From contig JAJXYI010000065.1 of assembly GCA_021780625.1 (NCBI GenBank), positions 1 through 14,046 on the forward strand: DNA of 14,046 nucleotides, written 5' to 3'. The DNA is from a bacterium (GTDB lineage Bacteria; Verrucomicrobiota; Verrucomicrobiae; Opitutales; Opitutaceae). The notes beneath the pieces are model-generated. The model had not been told where the DNA came from and searched no databases. It worked only from the letters and a program-made list of their open reading frames with translations. Positions 1 to 6,512 of this stretch are shown one piece after another (position 1 is the first letter of the stretch; each line of letters opens with the position of its first letter). A program made the translations under genes and the position numbers.

Positions 1-131
1 GACGTCTGGGGTGGGTCCGCAAATGCAGGGCGGCTTGAGCGAAGAAGGGCGATTAGAGGGGGCAACGTTCGTCTGAGGCGAGCGAAGAGGAAACGGTAGA
101 AAAAAGCGGTGCGTCTTTGGAAAATCAAATC

Positions 132-240
132 AGCCTGTCCCTAGTATGCCCCTCTAGTGCCCGCGCTAGTATGCCCGTTTTGGGGCCCGAGGCGACCAGC
201 AGCTTCGTGCTGTTGGAATCCTGATAAATAGCCTGTCCCT
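132..240. repeat. Short direct repeats and hairpin in upstream mosaic
   Basis: AGCCTGTCCCT occurs at 132-142 and again at 230-240. Between them CTAGTATGCCC is found at 141-151 and 166-176, with a shortened copy CTAGTGCCC at 154-162. An imperfect hairpin follows: CCAGCAGC (196-203) pairs with GCTGTTGG (209-216) through one G-T wobble, with loop TTCGT. Such clusters of short repeats with a hairpin are often scars or substrates of mobile elements, but no transposase is present and I cannot name the family. The repeats themselves are certain; their meaning is not. Confidence 0.6.
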
Positions 241-317
241 TTTCTCGCGATTCCGTCGTCATCGACGGCAAATCCTACCGCATGAAGGACCGCCTCACAG
301 AAGAAAACCCTGCCTGA
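240..317 (+). pseudogene. Possible 3' remnant of an IS21-type istB (ATP-binding helper protein)
   Basis: The frame from about 240 to the TGA at 315-317 encodes a short peptide containing DSVVIDGKSYRMKDR. IstB ATPases of IS21-family elements usually end with a beta strand followed by a G-x-SYR-(L/M)-K motif, which this resembles. The frame is closed by a TAA at 225-227, so at most about 25 codons survive, and the similarity ends near a copy of AGCCTGTCCCT (230-240), as if that repeat marks a breakpoint. No istA, AAA+ Walker motif or terminal inverted repeat is visible. The assignment rests on a motif recalled from the family and could be chance. Confidence 0.3.
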
Positions 318-625
318 TCGTTCCTGACCGCCGGTGGTGATCCTCGCCATCGGCGCCGCTTCGCATCCATGTCGACTTCTTGCCCGCCAGATTACGTCGA
401 TGTTCGCTCCGCCGCTCACACCTATGGACGCACGCCGCCGAATTTTGTCAGAATACGCGCTACGTGCGGTGGGGCGGGCTGATGGGCGTTTGTTGGGCGA
501 TCCGGCAGCATTGTCACCGATCATCCGGGACGGGTGCGACACCGTCGGCAAAATCCGCGCCGAGTCCGACAAGGCTCGCGGAGCGACCGGGGGGGCGCTA
601 TGGCAAGATGTGCACAGGCACGATT

Positions 626-2113
626 ATGAACATGACCTTTCCAATTCTTTCGGCTGATGAAGCGGCCGCACTCGTAAAGCATGGCGATACCATTGGCTTC
701 AGCGGATTTACGCCAGCGGGCGCCTGCAAGGTGATCCCGAAGTCCATCGCGGCCCGGGCCAAGGCCGAGCATGCGGCGGGACGGCCGTTTCAGCTGGGGG
801 TGATTACGGGAGCTTCTACTGGAAAGTCCTTGGACGGGGCGCTGGCGGAGGCCGATGCGGTGGCCTGGCGCACGCCGTATCAGTCGGATCCGACCCTGCG
901 CAAGGCGATCAACGAGGGGCGCACCCGGTTCTTCGACCTGCACCTGTCTGCCCTGCAGCCGACGGTGCGCAGCGGTGTCCTGGGTCCCGTGAATTTCGCG
1001 ATCGTCGAGGCCTGCCGCGTGACGCCCGAGGGCGAGATCACTTTGGGTGCCGGTGTGGGCGCGGCGAATACGTTCCTGCGGCTCGCGGAGAAGGTGCTGA
1101 TCGAGCTCAACGAGTACCTGCCGGACCTGACGGGCTTCCACGACATTTACGAGCCGCTGGATCCGCCGGTCCGTCGCGAGATTCCGATCTACTCGCCTCG
1201 CGACCGCGTGGGCACTGCGACGGTGAAGGTGGATCCGCGGAAGATCGTTGGCATCGTCAAGACGAACACCCCGGACGAGACGGGCGGCTTCGATGCGCCG
1301 GACGCGGTGACGAATCGGATCGGCGAAAACGTGGCCGACTTTCTGGCCTCCCAGCTTCGTTCCGGGCACCTGCCCCCGTCGTTTCTCCCGATGCAGTCGG
1401 GCGTGGGCAACATCGCCAACGCGGTGATCGGCGCGCTGGGCTCCAATCCGGGCATCCCGCCGTTCGCGATGTACACGGAGGTAATCCAGGACGCGGTGAT
1501 CGGCCTGGTGGAGTCGGGCAAGTGCACGTTTGCCAGCGGGTGCTCGCTGACGATCTCCAAGGAGAAGGCGGCCGAGGTGTACAAGAACATCAATTACTTC
1601 CGCGACCGGCTGGTGCTGCGCCCGCAGGAGATTTCGAACAGTCCCGAACTGGTCCGCCGCCTGGGCCTGATCACGGTGAACACCGCGCTCGAGGTCGACC
1701 TGTTCGGCAACGTGAATTCGACGCACGTGATGGGCCGGGACCTGATGAACGCGATCGGCGGCTCGGGCGACTTCACCCGCAATGCGCACATCTCGATCTT
1801 CACGTGTCCGTCGGTGGCCAAGAACGGCGCGATCTCGACGATCGTGCCGCTGGTGGCGCACATGGATCACAGCGAGCACTCGGTGCAGGTGGTGGTGACG
1901 GAGCACGGCGTGGCGGACCTGCGCGGCAAGACCCCGCACGAGCGGGCGGCGCTGATGATCAACAACTGCGTGCATCCGGAATACCGCGACATCCTTCGCG
2001 CGTACGTAAAACTCTCCTCGAAGGGGCACGTGCCGCAGACCCTGCACAACGCGTTTCGCATGCATCTCTCATTCCTCGAGAAGGGCGACATGCGGAAGGT
2101 CGAGTGGGTCTGA
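626..2113 (+). CDS. Acetyl-CoA hydrolase/transferase family protein (succinyl-CoA:acetate CoA-transferase-like)
   Basis: A 495-residue class I CoA-transferase that moves CoA between acyl-CoA and a carboxylate, most likely between acetate and succinate or propionate, in the cytoplasm. Length fits the AarC/ScpC/Cat1 group (about 500 residues). Visible hallmarks are QSGVGNIANAV near 258-267, TEVIQDAV where E285 is the expected catalytic glutamate that forms the CoA thioester, and GGSGDF at 378-383, matching the oxyanion and CoA-binding glycine loop. The N-terminal half carries the family's FSGFTPAG segment near 25-32. I chose ATG 626 (MNMTFPIL) because homology begins there and a weak ACAGG lies seven bases upstream; ATG 632 is also possible. 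The frame stays open upstream to 380, but that extension looks non-coding. A strong terminator follows at 2128-2159, so the gene is probably monocistronic. Family is secure; exact substrates are not. Confidence 0.9.
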   Translation: MNMTFPILSADEAAALVKHGDTIGFSGFTPAGACKVIPKSIAARAKAEHAAGRPFQLGVITGASTGKSLDGALAEADAVAWRTPYQSDPTLRKAINEGRTRFFDLHLSALQPTVRSGVLGPVNFAIVEACRVTPEGEITLGAGVGAANTFLRLAEKVLIELNEYLPDLTGFHDIYEPLDPPVRREIPIYSPRDRVGTATVKVDPRKIVGIVKTNTPDETGGFDAPDAVTNRIGENVADFLASQLRSGHLPPSFLPMQSGVGNIANAVIGALGSNPGIPPFAMYTEVIQDAVIGLVESGKCTFASGCSLTISKEKAAEVYKNINYFRDRLVLRPQEISNSPELVRRLGLITVNTALEVDLFGNVNSTHVMGRDLMNAIGGSGDFTRNAHISIFTCPSVAKNGAISTIVPLVAHMDHSEHSVQVVVTEHGVADLRGKTPHERAALMINNCVHPEYRDILRAYVKLSSKGHVPQTLHNAFRMHLSFLEKGDMRKVEWV

Positions 2114-2127
2114 GCTGCGGTTTCCGC

Positions 2128-2159
2128 GGGGGCGGCCGGAGCGTCGATCGCCCCCTTTT
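2128..2159 (+). terminator. Intrinsic terminator after the CoA-transferase
   Basis: GGGGGCG (2128-2134) pairs perfectly with CGCCCCC (2149-2155) across a 14-nt loop and is followed directly by TTTT (2156-2159). It starts 14 bases past the CoA-transferase stop and ends about 53 bases before the hemN start, so it should separate the two transcripts. Confidence 0.75.
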
Positions 2160-2212
2160 CGCCCTGCGCCCCTTGCGCAACGGTCGGTGTCGTCTACTTT
2201 TCGGCGTCCAAC

Positions 2213-3631
2213 ATGATCCTCCCCAGTGAAACAGCAGGCTCCGGCCAGCCGCGTGCAAGCGGCGGGGCGCTCGACCTCGACCTGATCCGGAAATACTCGA
2301 TTCCCGGCCCTCGGTACACGTCGTATCCCCCGGCCACGCAGTTCAACACCGAGTTCGACAAGCTCCGGCTGGAGGAGGCGATAGCCGACGACAACCGCCC
2401 CGGCGGCGGACCGATCTCGCTCTATTTTCACCTGCCGTTCTGCGAGACGCGCTGCTGGTTCTGCGGCTGCAATACGGTCATCACGGCGCGCCACGAGGCC
2501 TCCGGCGAATACCTGGTCGACCTCGAGAAGGAAATTGCCCTGATCGCGGCGCGGATGGACCGGTCGCGGCGCGTGGTTCAGGTTCACTTCGGCGGCGGCA
2601 CGCCGACCTTCCTGGCTCCCGACGAATTGCGGAGGCTGGGCGACATGATCCGCTCGAACTTCACGCTGGCTCCGGATTGCGAGTATGGCGTCGAGGTGGA
2701 TCCGCGCCGGTTGACGCGTGACCATGTAAAGGCCCTGCACGAGATCGGCGCGAACCGCGGTTCGCTCGGCGTCCAAGACACGAACGGCAAGGTGCAGCTC
2801 GCGGTTCACCGCTGGCAGCCGCACGAGCTGAACCAGCGCGTGGTGTCGTGGTTGCGCGAGGACGGATTTCAGTCGATCAACATCGACCTGATCTACGGCC
2901 TGCCGCTCCAGACCGCGGACGGTTTTGCGCAGACGATCGACGACGTGGTGGCGCTGGCGCCGGATCGCTTTTCGGTGTTCAGCTACGCCCATGTGCCGTG
3001 GATCAAGCCGGCGCAGAAGATCTTCGACGACCGCGGCCAGCTGCCGACGCCGGAACAGAAGCTCGACATGTTCGCGGTGGCCCATGGCAAGCTGACGACG
3101 GCGGGCTATGTGGACATCGGGCTCGACCACTTTGCGCGTCCGAACGACGAACTCGCGATAGCCCAGAAGGCGGGCACGCTCCAGCGCAACTTCCAGGGCT
3201 ACAGCACCCGCGCCGACGCCTCGCTGTACGGATTTGGCATGTCGTCGATCTCTTCGACGCCCGACACCTACCGCCAGAACCACAAGACCCTCCCGGCCTG
3301 GCGCGATGCGCTCGCGAAGGGCGAGCTGCCGACGGAGCGCGGCTACCGGCTGTCGGATGAGGACAAATGTCGCCGCACGATCATCATGCGCCTGATGTGC
3401 GACCGAAAGCTCGAGTACGCCAACATCTCCAAGCTCATCGGACGCGATTTTGCCGCGACCTATGCCAGGGAAATCGAGTCGCTGGCCGACTTGGAGGCCG
3501 ACGGAATCGTCACGCGGAGCTCCACCAAGATCGAGGTGACCCGCATTGGCGTGCCGTTGCTCCGCGTCGTCGCCATGCGCTTCGACTCGACTTACGTCGC
3601 CGGCCCGCGCCGTCACGCCCAGACAGTCTGA
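2213..3631 (+). CDS. hemN: Oxygen-independent coproporphyrinogen III oxidase (radical SAM, HemN type)
   Basis: A 472-residue radical-SAM enzyme that decarboxylates coproporphyrinogen III to protoporphyrinogen IX without oxygen, a late step in haem synthesis. Residues 25-41 (IRKYSIPGPRYTSYPPA) match the HemN N-terminus. The cluster-binding motif is FCETRCWFCGC with C77, C81 and C84, plus C86 as in true HemN rather than the HemW look-alikes. The SAM-binding glycine motif GGGTPTF lies at 127-133, GVQD at 185-188, and IDLIYGLP at 224-231 supplies the conserved aspartate D225. The C-terminal segments DHFARP (305-310) and RNFQGY (325-330) are also typical. One oddity is GVQDTN where E. coli HemN has GVQDFN. 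No clear ribosome-binding site precedes ATG 2213; the start was chosen because about 24 residues precede the first conserved block, as is usual. It likely has its own promoter downstream of the terminator at 2128-2159. Confidence 0.95.
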   Translation: MILPSETAGSGQPRASGGALDLDLIRKYSIPGPRYTSYPPATQFNTEFDKLRLEEAIADDNRPGGGPISLYFHLPFCETRCWFCGCNTVITARHEASGEYLVDLEKEIALIAARMDRSRRVVQVHFGGGTPTFLAPDELRRLGDMIRSNFTLAPDCEYGVEVDPRRLTRDHVKALHEIGANRGSLGVQDTNGKVQLAVHRWQPHELNQRVVSWLREDGFQSINIDLIYGLPLQTADGFAQTIDDVVALAPDRFSVFSYAHVPWIKPAQKIFDDRGQLPTPEQKLDMFAVAHGKLTTAGYVDIGLDHFARPNDELAIAQKAGTLQRNFQGYSTRADASLYGFGMSSISSTPDTYRQNHKTLPAWRDALAKGELPTERGYRLSDEDKCRRTIIMRLMCDRKLEYANISKLIGRDFAATYAREIESLADLEADGIVTRSSTKIEVTRIGVPLLRVVAMRFDSTYVAGPRRHAQTV

Positions 3632-3655
3632 GTGCGCCGGGGTGGGCGCACGTTT
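3632..3655 (+). terminator. Hairpin immediately after hemN, probable terminator
   Basis: GTGCGCC (3632-3638) pairs perfectly with GGCGCAC (3645-3651) over a six-base loop, directly after the hemN stop codon. It is followed only by GTTTAG, so the U-tract is weak. Position and stem strength favour termination or 3'-end protection of the hemN transcript. Confidence 0.5.
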
Positions 3656-3871
3656 AGATTGAAGGTTTAGGTTTAGGGGGCTGAGGGACTGCCCTTTGGC
3701 TTCTGGCTGCCACCAGACCGCCGAACTCTGACTTCTGGCCTCTACCGACGGATGGCTCAGGCTTCGATCCAAGGTCACGCAGAGACTCAGAGGCGCAGAG
3801 GAGACTGAACTCTGGCTTTTGGTGTCCTCTGGCTGCCATCTGCACGCTGACCGCTGGTTTCTGACCTCCGT
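3653..3871. repeat. Stack of degenerate short-period repeats in the hemN-queD gap
   Basis: This gap has no gene but several low-complexity tracts in series. GTTTAG-type units lie around 3653-3677, with two tandem copies at 3665-3676. TCTGGC/TCTGAC-rich sequence lies at 3700-3742 and again at 3810-3870; TTCTGGCTGCCACC near 3700 and CTCTGGCTGCCATC at 3827-3840 are clear relatives. Three 8-bp tandem units sit at 3778-3801: CGCAGAGA, CTCAGAGG, CGCAGAGG. Similar CGCAGAG arrays are scattered through intergenic DNA of many bacteria. A further hairpin pairs CCTCCG (3865-3870) with CGGAGG (3882-3887). No promoter for queD stands out. Confidence 0.6.
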
Positions 3872-3930
3872 CCTTCACACCCGGAGGCTTGCCATTGGGC
3901 CGAAATCCGGACTCAAGACGGGGTCACGTC

Positions 3931-4389
3931 ATGCCATTTCGCATCGCCAAAACGTTTACCGTCGAAAGCGGGCACCTGCTCACAAAGCATCCGGGAGCCT
4001 GCCGGTTTCCGCACGGCCACAGCCGGACGGTTGAGGTCGTCATCGCGGCCGACACCCTGGACGAGCGCGAGATGGTGTGCGATTTCAAGGCGATCAAACA
4101 GACGGTGAGCGACTTCGTGCATCGGTTTGACCACTCGATCGCGCTCAACACGCGGGACCCGCACTACGGCGACTACCGCGAGGCGTACGGCGACCGCGTG
4201 GTGCCGTTTGAGGGGGAGGATCCCACGAGCGAGGCGATTGCCCGGATGATCTTCGAGCATGTGAAACAGGCCCTGGCGAACGCGTCGAAGAACCCAGTTG
4301 ATCCGCTCTATCCGGTGCGCCGCTCGGTGCGTCTGGAGCGGGTGCGTGTGACTGAGACGGCGACGACCTGGGCGGAGTATTGGGAGTAG
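3931..4389 (+). CDS. queD: 6-pyruvoyl-tetrahydropterin synthase / QueD family protein
   Basis: A 152-residue member of the PTPS/QueD fold, most likely 6-carboxy-5,6,7,8-tetrahydropterin synthase of the preQ0/queuosine pathway. The zinc-binding histidines are H15 (in ESGHLL), H28 and H30 (HGH). C24 in CRFPHGH is the catalytic cysteine of the C-x3-HGH motif that marks QueD. D67-H68 (FDHS) supply the other catalytic pair, DFKAIK at 51-56 matches the family, and E142 in VTETATTW is the expected pterin anchor. At 152 residues it is longer than typical QueD (about 120) owing to an insert at roughly 74-97. I chose ATG 3931 because homology begins there; a TTG at 3889 would add 14 unconserved residues. 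No other queuosine gene is in the window, so the exact reaction (QueD or a tetrahydrobiopterin-type synthase) is inferred from the cysteine motif. Confidence 0.85.
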   Translation: MPFRIAKTFTVESGHLLTKHPGACRFPHGHSRTVEVVIAADTLDEREMVCDFKAIKQTVSDFVHRFDHSIALNTRDPHYGDYREAYGDRVVPFEGEDPTSEAIARMIFEHVKQALANASKNPVDPLYPVRRSVRLERVRVTETATTWAEYWE

Positions 4390-4420
4390 GCCTGGGCTTG
4401 GTTAGGGCCTCGGGGGGAAA

Positions 4421-4449
4421 TTGGACATTTTGACGAATCTGGTCGTAAT
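4421..4449 (+). promoter_or_regulatory. Possible sigma-70-type promoter for sufU-sufS
   Basis: TTGGAC at 4421-4426 and CGTAAT at 4444-4449 are separated by 17 bases, with a start site expected near 4456 and the sufU ATG at 4485. The local AT content is higher than in flanking coding DNA. Each box matches only four or five of six consensus positions, so this is tentative. Confidence 0.25.
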
Positions 4450-4484
4450 TCCCCGTCAAGAAACCTGAATTTTCGTCGGCCATC

Positions 4485-4925
4485 ATGTCCGATCTCACCG
4501 ATCTCTACCAACAGGTCATCCTCGACCACAACCGTCGTCCGCGCAATCGGGGCAAGCTCCCGACGGCCAACCGAGTCGCGCGCGGCGAGAATCCGACCTG
4601 CGGCGACCAATGCAGCGTGTATGTGCGCCTGGACGGCGACCGGATCGCGGAGATCACCTTCGACGGTTCGGGCTGCGCGATTTCGCAGGCGAGCGCGTCG
4701 CTGATGACGACCCAGCTGAAGGGGCGGACGGCGGCGGAGGCGGAGGAGCTGTTCAAGACCTTTCATCACATCGTGACCTCGGGTGAGGCCCCCGAGGAGA
4801 TCAGCGACATTGCGGCGTTTGCGGGCGTGCATGCGTTCCCGGCGCGCATCAAATGCGCGACGCTTGGCTGGCATGCGGCGCTGAACGCGCTTCACGGAGA
4901 TCCCGCGCCGGTTCACACGGAGTGA
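4485..4925 (+). CDS. sufU: SufU-type Fe-S assembly protein (zinc-dependent sulfur acceptor)
   Basis: A 146-residue NifU/IscU-like protein of the SufU subgroup. It accepts persulfide sulfur from the cysteine desulfurase SufS and passes it to the SUF scaffold. The opening (LYQQVILDHNRRPRN, residues 7-21) is diagnostic. Zinc and sulfur ligands are C39 and D41 in NPTCGD, C64 in GSGCAIS and C124 in RIKCATL, equivalent to C41, D43, C66 and C128 of Bacillus SufU. The insert around 80-101 (including ELFKTFHHIV) separates SufU from IscU. The start follows a fairly AT-rich leader with no obvious Shine-Dalgarno site; homology fits ATG 4485. sufS lies 77 bases downstream on the same strand, the usual partner. 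No sufBCD genes appear in the window. Confidence 0.93.
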   Translation: MSDLTDLYQQVILDHNRRPRNRGKLPTANRVARGENPTCGDQCSVYVRLDGDRIAEITFDGSGCAISQASASLMTTQLKGRTAAEAEELFKTFHHIVTSGEAPEEISDIAAFAGVHAFPARIKCATLGWHAALNALHGDPAPVHTE

Positions 4926-4935
4926 GCCTCCCGTC

Positions 4936-4970
4936 AGCATGCGGCCCCGGACTCGGACGGCCGGTATGCT
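4936..4970 (+). other. Hairpin in the sufU-sufS intergenic gap
   Basis: AGCAT (4936-4940) pairs with ATGCT (4966-4970), and CGGCC (4942-4946) with GGCCG (4959-4963), leaving a one-by-two internal bulge and a 12-nt loop. No U-tract follows, so it is not a standard terminator. It could tune sufS expression relative to sufU by RNA processing or pausing; this is inference. Confidence 0.35.
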
Positions 4971-5002
4971 TCGTATGACTGGGTGACCTTCCTTTATACA
5001 TC

Positions 5003-6244
5003 ATGGCGACCGATTGGACACGACTCCGCGACCAGTTTCCGACCCTGCTCCAGCAGGTGAACGGCAAGCCACTGGTCTATCTCGACAGTGCTGCGACGAC
5101 GCAGAAGCCGATCACGGTGCTGGAATCGCTTCGGAAGTTCTATGTCGACGACAATGCGAACGTGCACCGGGGCATCCACGCCCTGTCGATGCGTGCGACG
5201 GACGCGTATGAGGCGGCACGCCAGCGTGCGGCGCGATTCATCAACGCGGCGGATCCGGCGGAGATCATCTTCACGCGCGGCACCACCGAATCGATCAACC
5301 TGGTGGCGGCGAGCTGGTGCTCGGCCAACCTAAAGAAGGGCGACGTGGTGCTCATCACCGAGATGGAGCATCACAGCAACCTGGTACCCTGGCAGCTGGC
5401 GGTGGCGCGTTCGGGCGCGACGCTGAAGTACGTGCCGGTGGTGGGCGGCGACGCGGAGGGCGGGCTCGACATGGACGCGCTCGACCGGCTGCTGACGCCC
5501 GAGGTGAAGCTCTTCGCGTTCACGCATGTTTCGAACACGCTCGGCGTGGTCAACCCGGTGGCGGAACTCTGCGCCCGGGCGAAGAAGGTGGGTGCGCTCA
5601 CGCTGGTGGATGCGGCTCAGTCGATCGGGCACATCCCGGTGGACGTCGGCGCGCTGGGCTGCGACTTTCTGGCGTTTTCGGGTCACAAGATGGCGGGCCC
5701 GACGGGCATCGGCGTGCTGTACGGCCGCAAGGCGTTGCTCGATGCGATGCCCCCGTGGCAGGCGGGCGGCGGGATGATCTCGATGGTGGATTTCTTCGAG
5801 ACAAGCTGGAAGCCTTCGCCGGAGCGTTTCGAGGCGGGCACCCCGAACGTGGCGGACGCCGTGGCGCTGGCGGTGGCGATGGATTTTGTCGACTCGGTCG
5901 GCCGCGAGGCGATCGACGCGCACGACCGTGCGTTGTCGGCGCATGCGATGGATGCGCTGGCTGACATACCCGGAATCCGGATACTCGGACCGCGCCGCGG
6001 CCAGCCGCGCTCGGGGCTGGTGAGCTTCGCGTTGAAGGACGCGCACGCGCACGACGTGGTGACCTTTGCGGACCAGGACGGAATCGCGCTGCGCGGCGGC
6101 CACCACTGCAACCAGCCGCTGATGAAGAAGCTGGGTCTGGCGAGCACGTCGCGGGCGAGCTTCTACCTCTACAATTCGAAGGACGAGATCGACCGCCTGG
6201 CCGCCTCGCTGAGGCGGATCGTGAAGTTTTTCAGCGGCGAGTGA
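5003..6244 (+). CDS. sufS: Cysteine desulfurase, SufS type (group II)
   Basis: A 413-residue PLP-dependent enzyme that removes sulfur from L-cysteine as an enzyme-bound persulfide for Fe-S cluster assembly. The internal aldimine lysine is K229 in FSGHKMAGPTG. The persulfide cysteine is C369 in RGGHHCNQPLM, equivalent to E. coli SufS C364. YLDSAATTQKP (26-36), NVHRGIH (53-59), TRGTTESINL (91-100) and TEMEHHSNLVPW (119-130) are family blocks, with HH at 123-124 stacking on PLP. AGTPN at 278-282 is also conserved. The short run before the catalytic cysteine and the overall length (about 406 in E. coli) place it with SufS rather than IscS or NifS. It follows sufU on the same strand and should transfer sulfur to it. 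ATG 5003 fits the family N-terminus; no Shine-Dalgarno site is evident. Confidence 0.95.
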   Translation: MATDWTRLRDQFPTLLQQVNGKPLVYLDSAATTQKPITVLESLRKFYVDDNANVHRGIHALSMRATDAYEAARQRAARFINAADPAEIIFTRGTTESINLVAASWCSANLKKGDVVLITEMEHHSNLVPWQLAVARSGATLKYVPVVGGDAEGGLDMDALDRLLTPEVKLFAFTHVSNTLGVVNPVAELCARAKKVGALTLVDAAQSIGHIPVDVGALGCDFLAFSGHKMAGPTGIGVLYGRKALLDAMPPWQAGGGMISMVDFFETSWKPSPERFEAGTPNVADAVALAVAMDFVDSVGREAIDAHDRALSAHAMDALADIPGIRILGPRRGQPRSGLVSFALKDAHAHDVVTFADQDGIALRGGHHCNQPLMKKLGLASTSRASFYLYNSKDEIDRLAASLRRIVKFFSGE

Positions 6245-6269
6245 GAGGGCAGAAGCGGGAAGCGAGAAT

Positions 6270-6297
6270 CTAGAATTTAGGAGCTAGAATTTAGGAG
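6270..6297. repeat. Tandem duplication of a 14-bp unit after sufS
   Basis: CTAGAATTTAGGAG is present twice head-to-tail, at 6270-6283 and 6284-6297, 25 bases past the sufS stop. It is much more AT-rich than its surroundings. I see no gene or motif in it; it opens the repeat-filled gap between sufS and the convergent cytochrome gene. Confidence 0.8.
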
Positions 6298-6304
6298 GGA
6301 TCCT

Positions 6305-6367
6305 GCTCGCTGACGCGAGACGTCGAGACGTCCACGCAAAGCGAGCGCTGTGGCTGGCATTCGCCAG
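6305..6367. repeat. Nested hairpins beside the two-hairpin repeat
   Basis: GCTCGCT (6305-6311) pairs with AGCGAGC (6340-6346). Nested inside, GACG (6319-6322) pairs with CGTC (6329-6332) around the loop TCGAGA, the same loop as in both hairpins of the repeat at 6386-6432. A separate small hairpin follows, CTGGC (6354-6358) with GCCAG (6363-6367) and loop ATTC. The shared loop suggests the nested element is a diverged relative of the neighbouring repeat. Confidence 0.55.
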
Positions 6368-6385
6368 TGCGAGCCGTCGGCGAGG

Positions 6386-6432
6386 CGCGAGTCGAGACTC
6401 GCGTCCGAAGGCGGAATCGAGATTCCGCACTC
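6386..6432 (+). repeat. Two-hairpin intergenic repeat, copy A
   Basis: First hairpin: stem CGCGAG (6386-6391) with CTCGCG (6398-6403), loop TCGAGA. After the 7-base spacer TCCGAAG comes the second hairpin: stem GCGGAA (6411-6416) with TTCCGC (6423-6428), loop TCGAGA, then ACTC. All stem pairs are Watson-Crick. The architecture (6-6-6, spacer 7, 6-6-6, ACTC) is identical to copy B at 9608-9657. It lies between the convergent 3' ends of sufS and the cytochrome gene and may act as a bidirectional terminator or mRNA 3' stabiliser. Confidence 0.8.
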
Positions 6433-6512
6433 AAAAATGCAGAAATTCTTCTCGATTCCCGCTCGTCGCCTGCCCTGAGCGAAGTCGAACGGGCTCCTCG
6501 CTTCCTCGGTCT

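Larger units (their letters stand above)
1..625. other. Non-coding or decayed region upstream of the CoA-transferase
   Basis: No intact gene is convincing here. The frame open from base 1 ends at TAG 97-99 and gives an arginine-rich, low-complexity peptide. Two other plus-strand readings cross 334-625, one of them simply an upstream extension of the CoA-transferase frame, but neither has a recognisable domain, and both use codons less GC-biased at third positions than the neighbouring genes. The stretch holds the short repeats at 132-240, the possible istB tail at 240-317, and then about 300 bases in which I recognise nothing. It probably also carries the CoA-transferase promoter, which I cannot locate. 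Confidence 0.5.

Noticed and set aside
380..625. An 82-residue N-terminal extension of the CoA-transferase
   Set aside because: The extension is arginine- and cysteine-rich and unlike the family, whose N-terminus begins at about residue 1 from ATG 626.
334..657. A 107-codon plus-strand reading frame before the CoA-transferase
   Set aside because: It has no recognisable domain, atypical codon choice, and overlaps the start of a well-supported gene by about 32 bases.
3665..3680. Telomere-like TTTAGG units
   Set aside because: Only two perfect copies exist, in an internal bacterial intergenic region; this is low-complexity sequence, not a chromosome end.
3865..3930. A preQ1-type riboswitch before queD, suggested by the CCTCCG/CGGAGG hairpin
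   Set aside because: The loop and the downstream A-rich segment needed for the preQ1-I pseudoknot are absent, so the match is only a generic hairpin.
4388..4412. A terminator after queD (AGGCC pairing with GGCCT)
   Set aside because: The stem is short, the loop is long and no U-tract follows.
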